From NCBI RefSeq assembly GCF_000409775.1, contig NZ_KE332394.1, forward strand, positions 1 to 64,000: 64,000 nucleotides of DNA, read 5' to 3'. Numbering within the stretch: position 1 is the first letter of the stretch; every line of letters begins with the position of its first letter. The translations under genes and the position numbers were made by a program. Shown piece after piece: positions 18,844-27,942 of the stretch. The notes under the pieces were generated by a model, which did not search any database, had not been told where the DNA came from, and was given only the letters and a program-made list of their open reading frames with translations. This DNA is from Litchfieldella anticariensis FP35 = DSM 16096 (GTDB lineage Bacteria; Pseudomonadota; Gammaproteobacteria; Pseudomonadales; Halomonadaceae).

Positions 18844-19857
18844 ATGAACCGCATCCTCAAGACCACCGCTATCGCTGCCGCTGTCATGAGCGTGGCGGGA
18901 GTCGCCCAGGCGCGTGACCAGATCCGTATCGTTGGCTCCAGCACCGTTTACCCCTTTGCCAGCTACGTAGCCGAGGAATTCGGCGCCACTACCGACTACC
19001 CGACCCCGGTTATCGAGTCCACCGGTTCAGGTGGCGGTCTGCGCCTGTTCTGTAATGGCGGTGGCGATGACACGCCGGATATCACCAACGCCTCGCGCCG
19101 CATGAAGCCCTCGGAGTTCGAGCGTTGCGCGGAAAATGGCGTGACCGATATCACCGAAGCGTTCATTGGCTATGACGGCATTGCCTTCGCCCAGTCCAAT
19201 GCCAACGAGCAAATGAATGTGACGCGCGAGCAGATCTTCCTGGCTTTGGCTGCCCAGGTGCCCCAGAACGGCGAACTGGTCGACAACCCCTATACTCGCT
19301 GGAACGAGATCGACTCATCACTGCCGGATCGCGAGATCGCTGTCTATGGTCCGCCCACCACTTCCGGTACTCGCGATGCCTTCGAAGAGCTGGTCATGGA
19401 AGCCGTCTCCGAAGACATGGAAGCCTACGGTGGCGAGGGTTACACCGATATTCGTGCCGATGGCGCCTATATCGATGCCGGTGAGAACGACAACCTGATC
19501 GTTCAGCGTTTGTCCGAGAACACCGATGCCTTCGGCATCTTCGGTTACTCGTTCCTGGAAGAGAACGACGATAGCCTGATCGGTTCCAGCATCGATGGTG
19601 TCGAGCCGACTCCTGAAGCCATCGGTAGTGGTGAGTACCCGGTATCCCGTTCCTTGTTCTTCTACCTGAAGAACCAGCACAGCGACGATGTGCCGTCGAT
19701 GTACGAATACGCCAACATGTTCATGAGCGAGCAAATGATTGGTGAGCTGGGCTACCTCAAGGGTATTGGCCTGATTCCGGCTCCGGAGGATCTGCGTGAG
19801 GAAGCACGCAACGCCGTCGAGAGCCAGGAACAGCTCGAACTGTCCGACCTTCAGTGA
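18844..19857 (+). CDS. pstS: Phosphate ABC transporter substrate-binding protein PstS
   Basis: Encodes 337 residues. Signal peptide about 1-23 ends AQA. The phosphate-binding loops SSTVYPF, STGSGGGLRLFC, TNASRRM and TSGTRDAF are present. The protein is rich in Asp/Glu, as expected for an exported protein of a salt-tolerant organism. It binds phosphate in the periplasm for PstCAB. It is first in pstSCAB, directly after the Pho box, and followed by a hairpin that may raise its expression over the membrane subunits. Confidence 0.95.
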   Translation: MNRILKTTAIAAAVMSVAGVAQARDQIRIVGSSTVYPFASYVAEEFGATTDYPTPVIESTGSGGGLRLFCNGGGDDTPDITNASRRMKPSEFERCAENGVTDITEAFIGYDGIAFAQSNANEQMNVTREQIFLALAAQVPQNGELVDNPYTRWNEIDSSLPDREIAVYGPPTTSGTRDAFEELVMEAVSEDMEAYGGEGYTDIRADGAYIDAGENDNLIVQRLSENTDAFGIFGYSFLEENDDSLIGSSIDGVEPTPEAIGSGEYPVSRSLFFYLKNQHSDDVPSMYEYANMFMSEQMIGELGYLKGIGLIPAPEDLREEARNAVESQEQLELSDLQ

Positions 19858-19882
19858 GGTGAGGCAGCTCGACGCATGATGC

Positions 19883-19907
19883 GGCCGGCAGCCTCGGGTT
19901 GCCGGCC
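19883..19907 (+). other. Intercistronic hairpin between pstS and pstC
   Basis: GGCCGGCA - 9-nt loop - TGCCGGCC without a T-run. It is a likely mRNA-stabilising or attenuating stem that makes PstS more abundant than PstC. Confidence 0.6.
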
Positions 19908-19960
19908 TGCTTACGTTCCGGCCTGCCGATGAGCCGGGTAATGACTTCCGAGAGTTTCCT

Positions 19961-21217
19961 ATGCAGACCAACCAACTTCTCCTGCTGTTCAGTGGCGTCT
20001 TGTTGCTGCTGGGTCTGATAGCCTTCTTCATGGGGCGGGCCAAGGCCGCCCGTGTACGCTCCACCGGCACTTCCATGTATGCCCAACCGGACCAATACGC
20101 TTGGTTCACGGTATTGGCGACTGCAGGCCCCGCCGTGTTGGTAGGTGCCTTGGGCTCCTTCGTGATGCTGTTGCTGGGGGCTGAGATACCCACTCTCTAC
20201 CTGCTGGCAGGTAGCCTGGTAGTGTCCTGTGTCGGTTTGATGATCGGCATGAACCGGGTTCGTCCAGATTTCCATGCCCGTCAGGCCATCGAGCGAGTGA
20301 TTCGCTTCATCCTGGCTGGGGCGGCGCTGATCTCTATCTTCACGACGTTCGGGATCTTGTTCTCGATCATTTCCGAGGCCGTTCGCTTCTTCCAGATGCA
20401 CAGTTTCTGGGGGTTCATCACCGGAACCACCTGGAACCCGGGGGCAAGCTTCCTGGAAGCCGCGGGACGTGCCGATGATGCAGCCAGTGCCGCCCAGTTT
20501 GGCTCGGTGCCACTGTTTGCCGGCACCTTCATGATTACCCTGATCGCCATGCTGGTGGCGATTCCCGTCGGTCTGATGTCGGCCATCTACATGTCGGAGT
20601 TCGCTCCTGCCAAGGTACGTACGCTGGCCAAGCCGGTGCTGGAAGTCCTGGCAGGGATACCGACCGTGGTCTATGGCTTTTTCGCCGCCATCACCGTCGC
20701 GCCTGTCATCGTCACCATCGCTGGCGCCCTGGGGCTCGAAGCGTCATTCAACAATGCCCTGGCGCCGGGGATCGTGATGGGCATCATGATCATTCCGTTC
20801 ATCTCTTCGCTTTCCGATGACGTCATCAACGCTGTTCCCGACAGCATGCGTCAGGGAGCGCTGGCGCTGGGCATGACGCGGGGGGAAACCATCAAGCACG
20901 TGGTGGTGCCGGCAGCGTTGCCGGGGATCATTTCCGCCTCACTGTTGGCGGTGTCGCGGGCATTGGGCGAAACCATGATCGTGGTCATGGCGGCCGGTAT
21001 GCGGCCCAACCTTACCGCCAACCCCCTGGAAGACATGACCACGGTCACGGTACGTATCGTGGCGGCCTTGACCGGTGATCAGGAATTCGAAAGCGCCGAG
21101 ACACTGTCGGCCTTTGCTTTGGGATTGGTGCTGTTTGTGGTGACCCTGACGCTCAATCTGGTCTCGGTGATCATGATTCGCCGCTTCCGTGAGAAATACC
21201 GCGTCAACAACCTGTGA
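19961..21217 (+). CDS. pstC: Phosphate ABC transporter permease PstC
   Basis: Encodes 418 residues, with an N-terminal extension of ~120 residues containing extra hydrophobic segments (about 5-25, 50-72, 78-95) compared with the ~320-residue E. coli protein. The permease domain follows, with the coupling loop DDVINAVPDSMRQGALALGMTRGETI. It forms the inner-membrane channel with PstA. It starts 103 bp after pstS, and its stop overlaps a possible GTG start for pstA. Confidence 0.93.
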   Translation: MQTNQLLLLFSGVLLLLGLIAFFMGRAKAARVRSTGTSMYAQPDQYAWFTVLATAGPAVLVGALGSFVMLLLGAEIPTLYLLAGSLVVSCVGLMIGMNRVRPDFHARQAIERVIRFILAGAALISIFTTFGILFSIISEAVRFFQMHSFWGFITGTTWNPGASFLEAAGRADDAASAAQFGSVPLFAGTFMITLIAMLVAIPVGLMSAIYMSEFAPAKVRTLAKPVLEVLAGIPTVVYGFFAAITVAPVIVTIAGALGLEASFNNALAPGIVMGIMIIPFISSLSDDVINAVPDSMRQGALALGMTRGETIKHVVVPAALPGIISASLLAVSRALGETMIVVMAAGMRPNLTANPLEDMTTVTVRIVAALTGDQEFESAETLSAFALGLVLFVVTLTLNLVSVIMIRRFREKYRVNNL

Positions 21218-21240
21218 GCGACCGAGGTTCAAATAGAACG

Positions 21241-22407
21241 ATGAGTCAATCCTTCGATGAGATCAGCGCCCAGCTCAAACGTCGCCACCGCAAGTCGGCG
21301 CGACTCAAGTGGCTGTCGATGGGGGCCTTGGGACTGGCCGGCCTGTTCCTGGTGATCTTCTTCGCCGACATGCTGGGCAAGGGGCTGCCAGCCTTTCAGC
21401 AGGCCCAGATTCGGGTCGAGGTCACCTATAGCGAGCAGTCGCAGCAGTTGCCGCTGGCGGCAGTGAACGAAGATGTCAGGGAATTGGTCAGCCGTGGCTG
21501 GCTACGCACCTTGCCCATGATGATGCGTGACAATCCTCAACTGTTGGGCACGAGCCGTCAGGAATGGGTGCTCGCCGATGGTCAGGTCGACCAATACCTC
21601 AAAGGGCATTACACACGCCTGGATGACGACGAGAAGGAGATTGTCGACGCTCTCGCCGAACAGGGACGAGCCGAGCTCCAGTTCAATACGACGTTCTTCT
21701 CGCGCGGTGATTCCAAGATGCCGGAGCTTGCCGGCATCATGTCGGCGGCGATGGGTACCGTGATGACGCTGCTGGTGACCCTGGCAGTCTCGTTCCCCAT
21801 TGGCGTGATGACGGCGGTGTATCTCGAAGAGTTCGCACCCGACAATCGTCTGACCCAGATCATCGAGATCAACATCAACAACCTGGCAGCGATTCCCTCG
21901 ATCCTGTTCGGTCTGTTGGGTCTGGCGATCTTCATCAACTTCTTCGGCGTGCCTCGTTCTTCACCGTTGGTAGGCGGTTTGACCTTGGCGCTGATGACGT
22001 TGCCGGTAATCATCATTGCCACCCGTACTGCGCTGCGCAGTGTACCGGACAATATCCGTCACGCCGCCTTTGGGGTTGGCTGCTCTCGGTGGCAGGTGGT
22101 GCGTGATCATGTGCTTCCGTTAGCGCTGCCGGGCATCATGACCGGTTCGATCATTGGCCTGGCCCAGGCCATGGGGGAAACCGCGCCGCTGATCATCGTC
22201 GGTATGGTGGCCTTCATTCCGGATATCTCGGCCTCGGTCACCGATGCCGCCACAGTGCTGCCGGCACAGATCTTTACCTGGGCGGGTGAGCCGGATCGTG
22301 CCTTCGTCGAAAAAACGGCCGGCGGTATCCTGGTACTACTGACCATATTGATTGCCATGAACGCCACCGCCGTGGTATTGCGCAAGAAATTCGAACGTCG
22401 CTGGTAA
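21241..22407 (+). CDS. pstA: Phosphate ABC transporter permease PstA
   Basis: Encodes 388 residues from the ATG at 21241; a GTG at 21214 overlapping the pstC stop would add 9. One N-terminal helix (about 30-50), a periplasmic stretch of ~130 residues, then the permease domain with the coupling loop [20 protein letters not shown]. The long periplasmic insert is typical of larger proteobacterial PstA. Second half of the phosphate channel. Confidence 0.92.
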   Translation: MSQSFDEISAQLKRRHRKSARLKWLSMGALGLAGLFLVIFFADMLGKGLPAFQQAQIRVEVTYSEQSQQLPLAAVNEDVRELVSRGWLRTLPMMMRDNPQLLGTSRQEWVLADGQVDQYLKGHYTRLDDDEKEIVDALAEQGRAELQFNTTFFSRGDSKMPELAGIMSAAMGTVMTLLVTLAVSFPIGVMTAVYLEEFAPDNRLTQIIEININNLAAIPSILFGLLGLAIFINFFGVPRSSPLVGGLTLALMTLPVIIIATRTALRSVPDNIRHAAFGVGCSRWQVVRDHVLPLALPGIMTGSIIGLAQAMGETAPLIIVGMVAFIPDISASVTDAATVLPAQIFTWAGEPDRAFVEKTAGGILVLLTILIAMNATAVVLRKKFERRW

Positions 22408-22435
22408 CCAACCGGCGCCTGCAACAGGATATGTC

Positions 22436-23284
22436 ATGATGGATATGAAAGTTGCCAACCTGGGAGCTGCATCCATGTCTATGCCAGCCATCGGAGAGCC
22501 GGTGACCCGCAACGAGGAGGCCAATCACGAGTTGAGCATCCGCGTGCGCGACCTCAATCTCTGGTACGGCCAGACGCAAGCACTCCAGAACATCAATATC
22601 GATGTCTACCAGAAGAACGTCACAGCGTTGATCGGTCCTTCCGGCTGTGGCAAGTCGACCTTTCTGCGTTGTCTCAACCGCATGAACGACTTGATTCGTG
22701 GTGTGCGTATCGAGGGCCTGGTGGAAATGGACGGCCGCGATGTCAACGAAGTCAGAATGGACGAAGTGGCGTTGCGCCGCCGAGTGGGGATGGTGTTCCA
22801 GAAGCCCAATCCCTTCCCCAAGTCGATCTACGAGAACATCGCCTATGCCCCCCGTATGCACGACCTGGTAAGCCGCAAGGCCGATCAGGATGAACTGGTG
22901 GAGCGGGCACTACAGGACGCCGGTTTGTGGAATGAGGTAAAGGACAAGCTGCATCAACCGGGCACATCGCTATCCGGTGGCCAGCAGCAACGCCTGTGTA
23001 TCGCTCGTGCCATCGCCGTGCAGCCTGACGTGATCCTGATGGACGAACCGACGTCGGCGTTGGATCCGATCTCCACCGCGACCATCGAAGACCTGATGGA
23101 CAAGCTCAAGAAGCAATTCACCATCATCACCGTGACCCACAACATGCAGCAGGCCGCGCGTGTGGCCGACTATACCGCCTTCTTCCACCTCGGCGAATTG
23201 ATCGAATACAACGATACCAAGACCATGTTCTCCAACCCGCATACCAAGAAGGCCGAAGACTACATTACCGGGCGTTACGGATAA
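22436..23284 (+). CDS. pstB: Phosphate ABC transporter ATPase PstB
   Basis: Encodes 282 residues. Walker [11 protein letters not shown]-loop [16 protein letters not shown] signature [14 protein letters not shown], Walker [15 protein letters not shown]-loop VTHNM. A ~25-residue N-terminal extension is not conserved in shorter PstB. It powers PstCA phosphate import. A terminator-like hairpin follows and no phoU is adjacent; the next gene is on the other strand. Confidence 0.96.
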   Translation: MMDMKVANLGAASMSMPAIGEPVTRNEEANHELSIRVRDLNLWYGQTQALQNINIDVYQKNVTALIGPSGCGKSTFLRCLNRMNDLIRGVRIEGLVEMDGRDVNEVRMDEVALRRRVGMVFQKPNPFPKSIYENIAYAPRMHDLVSRKADQDELVERALQDAGLWNEVKDKLHQPGTSLSGGQQQRLCIARAIAVQPDVILMDEPTSALDPISTATIEDLMDKLKKQFTIITVTHNMQQAARVADYTAFFHLGELIEYNDTKTMFSNPHTKKAEDYITGRYG

Positions 23285-23296
23285 TAGAACGCTTAT

Positions 23297-23317
23297 GCCC
23301 CTGACTGGGGGCTATTT
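23297..23317 (+). terminator. Terminator after pstB
   Basis: GCCCC-TGACTG-GGGGC followed by TATTT; it lies at the end of the convergent AraC-type gene. Confidence 0.6.
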
Positions 23318-24385
23318 AACACTCTCGTCATGACCGACATGGATGTCGGTGTCTTTCTCTTTCAGGGCACGCCAGGTTTGTTTTACCGTTTCTGAAGGAT
23401 ATTGGCCATAGATCGCCCGGTACTGGGCGGAAAAACGGCCGAAATGCCCAAACCCCCACTTCAGTGCCACTTCGCCGACGGATAGTCGGTTCTCTGGCGA
23501 CGACAATTCCGCATGCACCGCTTCGAGCCGGATGGCACGCAAGTAGCGCAGTGGTGTCGTATCACGATATCGCTGGAAGCCGGCTTGCAGGGCACGCACA
23601 CTGACCGCTGCCGCTTTGGCTATCTCGGCCACGGTGAGCTGCCGATGCAGGTTGGCGTGCATGAAATCGGTAGCGATCTTGACGTGGCGTGGTGTGATAT
23701 TGGGTAAACGCCCAGTCGCTCGATCGTTGGAGCGATGCGGCACGTTCTCGAAGATCAGGTGCAATGCCGAGTCGATGAGTCGTGCCATGGTCTTTGGCGA
23801 ACGTTCCAGCGTCCTGTCGCCATGCATCCCCGTCATCAGGGTTCGAACGAGAAGGTTCAGGGTCGGCCCGATTCCTTTCGATAAATCGATCAGCGGTTCG
23901 AGATGAAGTTCATGAAGCTCGGCTCCTACGGCTAGCGATGGAAGCACTCTGGCGATTACTGATTTAGCAAAGTTCAGCGATACCAGGACATGCTTCCCTT
24001 CATCGCAGCAGAACCGCATATAACGCATGAGCGGTGTAGGAACCAACAAGGCTTGGCCAGGAACTGCACTGACATCCTGCTCATCCAGTGTCACCTCGAG
24101 CCTTCCGGTGCGGGGTATGAGAAGGCCTAAATTTTCTTTGTCTCCCTCGTAAGTCAATGACCACTCATCGCTGCATTGTGCTTGAACGATGGTCAGGCCG
24201 TTGGCGGCAGCGATATCCATGCTCCAATGGAAGGGCGCGTCGGTCTGGTGCGCTGGACGCGACAAGGAGTGATGATAAGGCTCTAGCGTGTCCCGCAGTG
24301 TCTCGAAACTCGTACCGGAGAGGGGAAGAGAAGAAGGGACATGATGATACTCCAATATATCGACCTCTTGATTCGTGACTTCCAT
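23312..24385 (-). CDS. AraC-family transcriptional regulator
   Basis: Encodes 357 residues from the ATG at 24385 (a GTG at 24403 is also possible; neither has a strong ribosome site). The N-terminal ~200 residues form a sensor of the AraC-binding-like-2 (FeaR/EutR-like) type. The C-terminal double helix-turn-helix (about 255-345) reads LTVAEIAKAAAVSVRALQAGFQRY with GEVALKWGFGHFGRFSAQYR. The effector is unknown. It is divergent from the chemosensory island and may or may not regulate it. Confidence 0.85.
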   Translation of the reverse strand: MEVTNQEVDILEYHHVPSSLPLSGTSFETLRDTLEPYHHSLSRPAHQTDAPFHWSMDIAAANGLTIVQAQCSDEWSLTYEGDKENLGLLIPRTGRLEVTLDEQDVSAVPGQALLVPTPLMRYMRFCCDEGKHVLVSLNFAKSVIARVLPSLAVGAELHELHLEPLIDLSKGIGPTLNLLVRTLMTGMHGDRTLERSPKTMARLIDSALHLIFENVPHRSNDRATGRLPNITPRHVKIATDFMHANLHRQLTVAEIAKAAAVSVRALQAGFQRYRDTTPLRYLRAIRLEAVHAELSSPENRLSVGEVALKWGFGHFGRFSAQYRAIYGQYPSETVKQTWRALKEKDTDIHVGHDESVK

Positions 24386-24439
24386 CCAAAGTGGCTTAGG
24401 CACTTTGTTATATATCGGTGCTTTTTCAGCAAACTAATG

Positions 24440-24517
24440 TCCCATTTGCGAAAAGCCTATCCGAATTGCGCAGATAAATGTCGGAATGGGCTTTGGTCTC
24501 ACCATTCGTGGCCGATA
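24440..24517 (+). promoter_or_regulatory. Chemosensory upstream module 1 (before STAS-cheYAW)
   Basis: TCCCATTTGCG (24440) and TCCGAATTGCG (24460) are 20 bp apart. CTTTGGTCTC starts at 24491 and GCCGATA at 24511. The spacings 20/31/20 recur at five other loci. GCCGATA resembles a sigma-28 -10 element; the -35 does not match TAAA. Confidence 0.75.
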
Positions 24518-24548
24518 TCGGAGGGAACCAGGAAATGGAGATTCGCTA

Positions 24549-24830
24549 ATGGGCGATACAAGAGAAACCGAGGTGAGGCTGGAAGGCACCCTTGGTCTTC
24601 GCGATGTGGAAGCGGTCCGCGAACGTTTAGAGGCAGCGCTGAAGTCGGAGACTTCAGTGGTAGTGGATGTAAAAAAACTGGTTGACGTCGATATCAGTGT
24701 TCTTCAGTTGCTGCTCTCTGCTCGTGTCAGTGCCATGCATCGTGGAATCGAGCTGCGCTTCGTAACGTCACATGGTGATGTATTACATGAGGCAATGGAT
24801 CGAGCCGGAATATTTGGGGTTAGCAGGTAA
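24549..24830 (+). CDS. STAS-domain protein of the chemosensory operon
   Basis: Encodes 93 residues, a minimal STAS domain. VVVDVKKLVDVDISVLQLLL holds the loop where SpoIIAA-type proteins carry the phosphorylated serine (Ser50). The ATG at 24549 has a GGAG site 9 nt away. It is first gene after module 1, with cheY 210 bp downstream. STAS proteins in chemosensory clusters can act as output partners beside CheY; the role here is inference. Confidence 0.8.
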   Translation: MGDTRETEVRLEGTLGLRDVEAVRERLEAALKSETSVVVDVKKLVDVDISVLQLLLSARVSAMHRGIELRFVTSHGDVLHEAMDRAGIFGVSR

Positions 24831-25040
24831 AAATGCAGAGGTGATCTTCGACATATTTCTTCAATTCATTTAGATGAAAATGCGATTTATCGAAGATTTT
24901 TAATATGAAAATGGCTGGGTATGACTCAGTAACGCTGGTTATCCCAGTCGAACTAGATATACGCGTGGAAACGAACTCACTACCTTCCCGGCAAAAATGC
25001 GTCAGGGAAGAACGAACAACCAAAGGGAGAAGGGAACCGC

Positions 25041-25409
25041 ATGAGCAAGACGATTCTGACGATAGACGACTCCGCCTCCATTCGGCAGATGGTATCGCTC
25101 ACCTTGTCGGCGGCCGGCTATCAAGTTCTTCAGGCGAGCGACGGAGAAGAGGGGTTGGAGAAGGCAACCACTCATCGGATCGATGCCGTTCTCACCGACC
25201 TCAACATGCCGAAAATGAACGGTATCGAGTTCATTCGTCAGTATCGTGCTCACCCGTCGAGCGCGGGGGTGCCGATCGTTTTCCTTACAACTGAATCCGA
25301 CGATGAAATGAAGCAACAGGCCAAGCAGGCGGGGGCTACCGGCTGGATCGTCAAGCCTTTCGAACAGCAGAAGCTACTGGCCGTGGTCAAGAAGGTGGCA
25401 GGATCATGA
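25041..25409 (+). CDS. cheY: Single-domain response regulator CheY
   Basis: Encodes 122 residues, receiver only. The acidic pair is Asp9/Asp10, the phosphoacceptor Asp53 (VLTDLNMP), with Thr83 and Lys105 (IVKPFE) completing the site. It overlaps cheA by ATGA and is presumably phosphorylated by that CheA. Whether it acts on the flagellar switch or another output is open. Confidence 0.92.
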   Translation: MSKTILTIDDSASIRQMVSLTLSAAGYQVLQASDGEEGLEKATTHRIDAVLTDLNMPKMNGIEFIRQYRAHPSSAGVPIVFLTTESDDEMKQQAKQAGATGWIVKPFEQQKLLAVVKKVAGS

Positions 25410-27439
25410 TGACTCACGATCCCGCCGATACCTTTCGACAGGAAGCGCGCGATCTGCTGGAAAGCCTCGAGCAGGCGCTGCTCGATCTCGAGCAGACGCC
25501 CAGTGACCGGGAACTGGTCGACAGCGCCTTCCGCTCACTGCACACCCTCAAGGGCTCGGGTGCCATGTTCGGCTTCGATGAGGTCGCCGATTTCGTGCAC
25601 GAGTTCGAAACCGCCTTCGACCGGGTACGCAAGGGTGAATCGGCGGTGACTCCGGCATTGATAGCCGTGGCGCTCGCCGCCGGCGATCACGTCGGCAGGT
25701 TGATTGAAGAACCTGGACGATATGCCGCCCAGGGGGAGCCGATCCTCGCGGCGCTACAAGACATCGTCGGTGATCAAGGCTCCGTCAAGTCGACTTCTGT
25801 TCCGGCGCCCAGCGATGATACGCGCCGGGCGCGGTCTTGGCGAATTCGCTTTCGCCTGCCTGACGACGCCCTCGCGCTTGGCACCAATCCATTGCTGCTG
25901 CTTGACGAGCTTCGCGAGCTGGGCGAGTGCGACATTGAGGCGTTGACCGACGACGTGCCGCCGCTCGAGGAAATCGATCCACGGGTCTGCTATCTGGCAT
26001 GGAAGGTCTCGCTTACCACCGAGGCGCCACGGGAGGCCATCGAGGATGTCTTTCTGTTTCTGAGCGACGGCATGACGTTGGAGATCGAAGCGCTCGAGCC
26101 GGGGACGAGTGAGACCGTCACCGCTGACCAAGCATCCAGGGTTCTACCGCAAGACCTGGATACGGATCGGGACAAGAGTCAGGCAGCCGGCGAATCACCA
26201 GGGAAAAGCGCGCAACCGCCTCAGCACCGGGAGGCCAAGGAACGTCAGGGAAGCTCATCGTTGCGCGTGCCGGCGGAACGTCTGGATGAGCTGATGGACC
26301 GAGTGGGCGAGTTGGTCATCGCGCAGGCACGGCTCTCACAGATGACAGGGGCAAGCGACGATCTCGAACTCAAGACCGTGGCCGAGGAGATCGAGCGGTT
26401 ATCGTCCGGGCTGCGCGACATCACCATGGGCATTCGTATGGTGCCGATCGGTACGTTGTTCGGCCGCTTTCGGCGCTTGGTCCACGATCTCTCGCATGAA
26501 TTGGGCAAGGAGGTCGAATTCGTGGCCTCCGGCGAGGAAACCGAGCTCGACAAGACCGTCGTCGAGCAACTGGCCGACCCCTTGGTGCACCTGATTCGCA
26601 ACGCTGTCGACCATGGCCTCGAGGATCCCGAACGTCGCGAGCTGGCAGGAAAGCCTCGGCGTGGCAAGGTACGGCTCGCCGCCGTTCACGCGGGGGCCGA
26701 AGTGGCGATCTCGATTCGTGACGACGGTGCGGGCCTGGATGCCGAGCGTATTCGCGCCAAGGCCGAAAGCGCGGGTCTGATCTCGCCCGAGGCCACGCTG
26801 TCCGACAACGAGTTGTACCAGTACATCTTCCACCCCGGTTTTTCCACGGCCAGTGAGGTGACCTCGGTGTCTGGGCGCGGGGTGGGCATGGACGCGGTCA
26901 AGCGCACCATCGAAGCACTGCGCGGTAGCATCGAGCTGACCAGCGAACCTGGTTCGGGAACCACCGTTACGCTGCACCTGCCGCTGACGCTGGCCATCAT
27001 CGACGGCATGCTGGTGCGCGTGGGCGAAGGGCGTTACAGCCTGCCGCTGCTGGCAGTGGAGGAGTGCGTCGAGCTGCCTGAATCCGAAGTCGCCGAGGCC
27101 CAGGGCCGTAATTTCCTTAACATTCGCGGCAGCCTGGTGCCTTTCCTGCGGCTACGGGAGCTGTTCGGCGCCAGCGGAGAACCCGACCCACACCAGAAAG
27201 TGATCATCGTGTCCTCCGGTGAGTTCCGGGTCGGGTTGGTGGTCGACCAGATCATCGGCAACAACCAGACCGTCATCAAGCCGCTCTCCAAACTCCATGC
27301 CAATCTCGGAACCTTCTCCGGCGCCACCATCCTGGGCGACGGCAGTGTCGCGTTGATTCTCGATGTCGCGCATCTGGTGAACTTCGGGCGAGGCTTCGAA
27401 GAACGACTACGCGACGAGCGCATGAGGAGGGAAGCATGA
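25406..27439 (+). CDS. cheA: Chemotaxis histidine kinase CheA
   Basis: Encodes 677 residues. P1 Hpt domain has the phosphohistidine His46 (SLHTLKGSGAMFG). A regulatory/P2-like region follows (about 140-240), then a linker, the dimerisation domain P3 (RVPAERLDELMDRVGELVIA, about 290), the P4 ATPase with N-box HLIRNAVDHGLEDP and G-boxes DDGAGLD and GRGVGMDAVK, and a CheW-like P5 (about 530-670). It is the core kinase of the island, joining CheY, CheW and the local receptors. Overlapping starts with cheY and cheW show tight co-translation. Confidence 0.96.
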   Translation: MMTHDPADTFRQEARDLLESLEQALLDLEQTPSDRELVDSAFRSLHTLKGSGAMFGFDEVADFVHEFETAFDRVRKGESAVTPALIAVALAAGDHVGRLIEEPGRYAAQGEPILAALQDIVGDQGSVKSTSVPAPSDDTRRARSWRIRFRLPDDALALGTNPLLLLDELRELGECDIEALTDDVPPLEEIDPRVCYLAWKVSLTTEAPREAIEDVFLFLSDGMTLEIEALEPGTSETVTADQASRVLPQDLDTDRDKSQAAGESPGKSAQPPQHREAKERQGSSSLRVPAERLDELMDRVGELVIAQARLSQMTGASDDLELKTVAEEIERLSSGLRDITMGIRMVPIGTLFGRFRRLVHDLSHELGKEVEFVASGEETELDKTVVEQLADPLVHLIRNAVDHGLEDPERRELAGKPRRGKVRLAAVHAGAEVAISIRDDGAGLDAERIRAKAESAGLISPEATLSDNELYQYIFHPGFSTASEVTSVSGRGVGMDAVKRTIEALRGSIELTSEPGSGTTVTLHLPLTLAIIDGMLVRVGEGRYSLPLLAVEECVELPESEVAEAQGRNFLNIRGSLVPFLRLRELFGASGEPDPHQKVIIVSSGEFRVGLVVDQIIGNNQTVIKPLSKLHANLGTFSGATILGDGSVALILDVAHLVNFGRGFEERLRDERMRREA

Positions 27440-27930
27440 ACGACGCCAATCGAGCCGCTATTGCCATGCAGGCACTGATCCTCGATCTAGGCGGCGAGAT
27501 TTTCGCCATCGATGCCGCGCAAGTGCGGGAAATTCTCGATGAGGTGCCCATCACCCAAGTGCCCAATGCACGCCCCTTCGTGGATGGGCTCATCAACGTG
27601 CGCGGTCGCGTGGTGCCGCTGGCCGACCTGCGTGTGGCGTTTGGCATGACGCGCACCGCGACGGACGAGGACTCGCGCATCGTCGTCATCGAAATCGAAC
27701 TTGGTGGCGAATCGAGCATCGTCGCCATCTACGCCGATCGGGTGTACGACGTCACCGATATCGAGACAGCGTCGATCGAGGAAGCACCCAAGGTCGGCAT
27801 GCGCTGGCGTTCGGAATATGTACGAGGCATCAGCCGCCGGGGCGAAAGCTTCGTGATCATCCCCAACCTGGAACGGATCTTCGTGGAAGAGGGCGACCTC
27901 GAGCCGGTCCCCCAAAAAGCAGAAGCGTGA
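27436..27930 (+). CDS. cheW: Chemotaxis coupling protein CheW (first copy)
   Basis: Encodes 164 residues, one CheW domain with the usual core LILDLGGEIFAIDAAQVREI and LINVRGRVVPLADLRVAFG. It couples receptors to CheA. ATGA overlap with cheA; 12 bp before the next receptor gene. Confidence 0.95.
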   Translation: MNDANRAAIAMQALILDLGGEIFAIDAAQVREILDEVPITQVPNARPFVDGLINVRGRVVPLADLRVAFGMTRTATDEDSRIVVIEIELGGESSIVAIYADRVYDVTDIETASIEEAPKVGMRWRSEYVRGISRRGESFVIIPNLERIFVEEGDLEPVPQKAEA

Positions 27931-27942
27931 GGCGTAAAAAAT

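Noticed and set aside
24831-25040. Possible small gene or RNA between STAS and cheY
   Set aside because: AT-rich with weak inverted repeats (ATCTTCGA...TCGAAGAT over a long loop); no convincing start, stop or stem with T-run.
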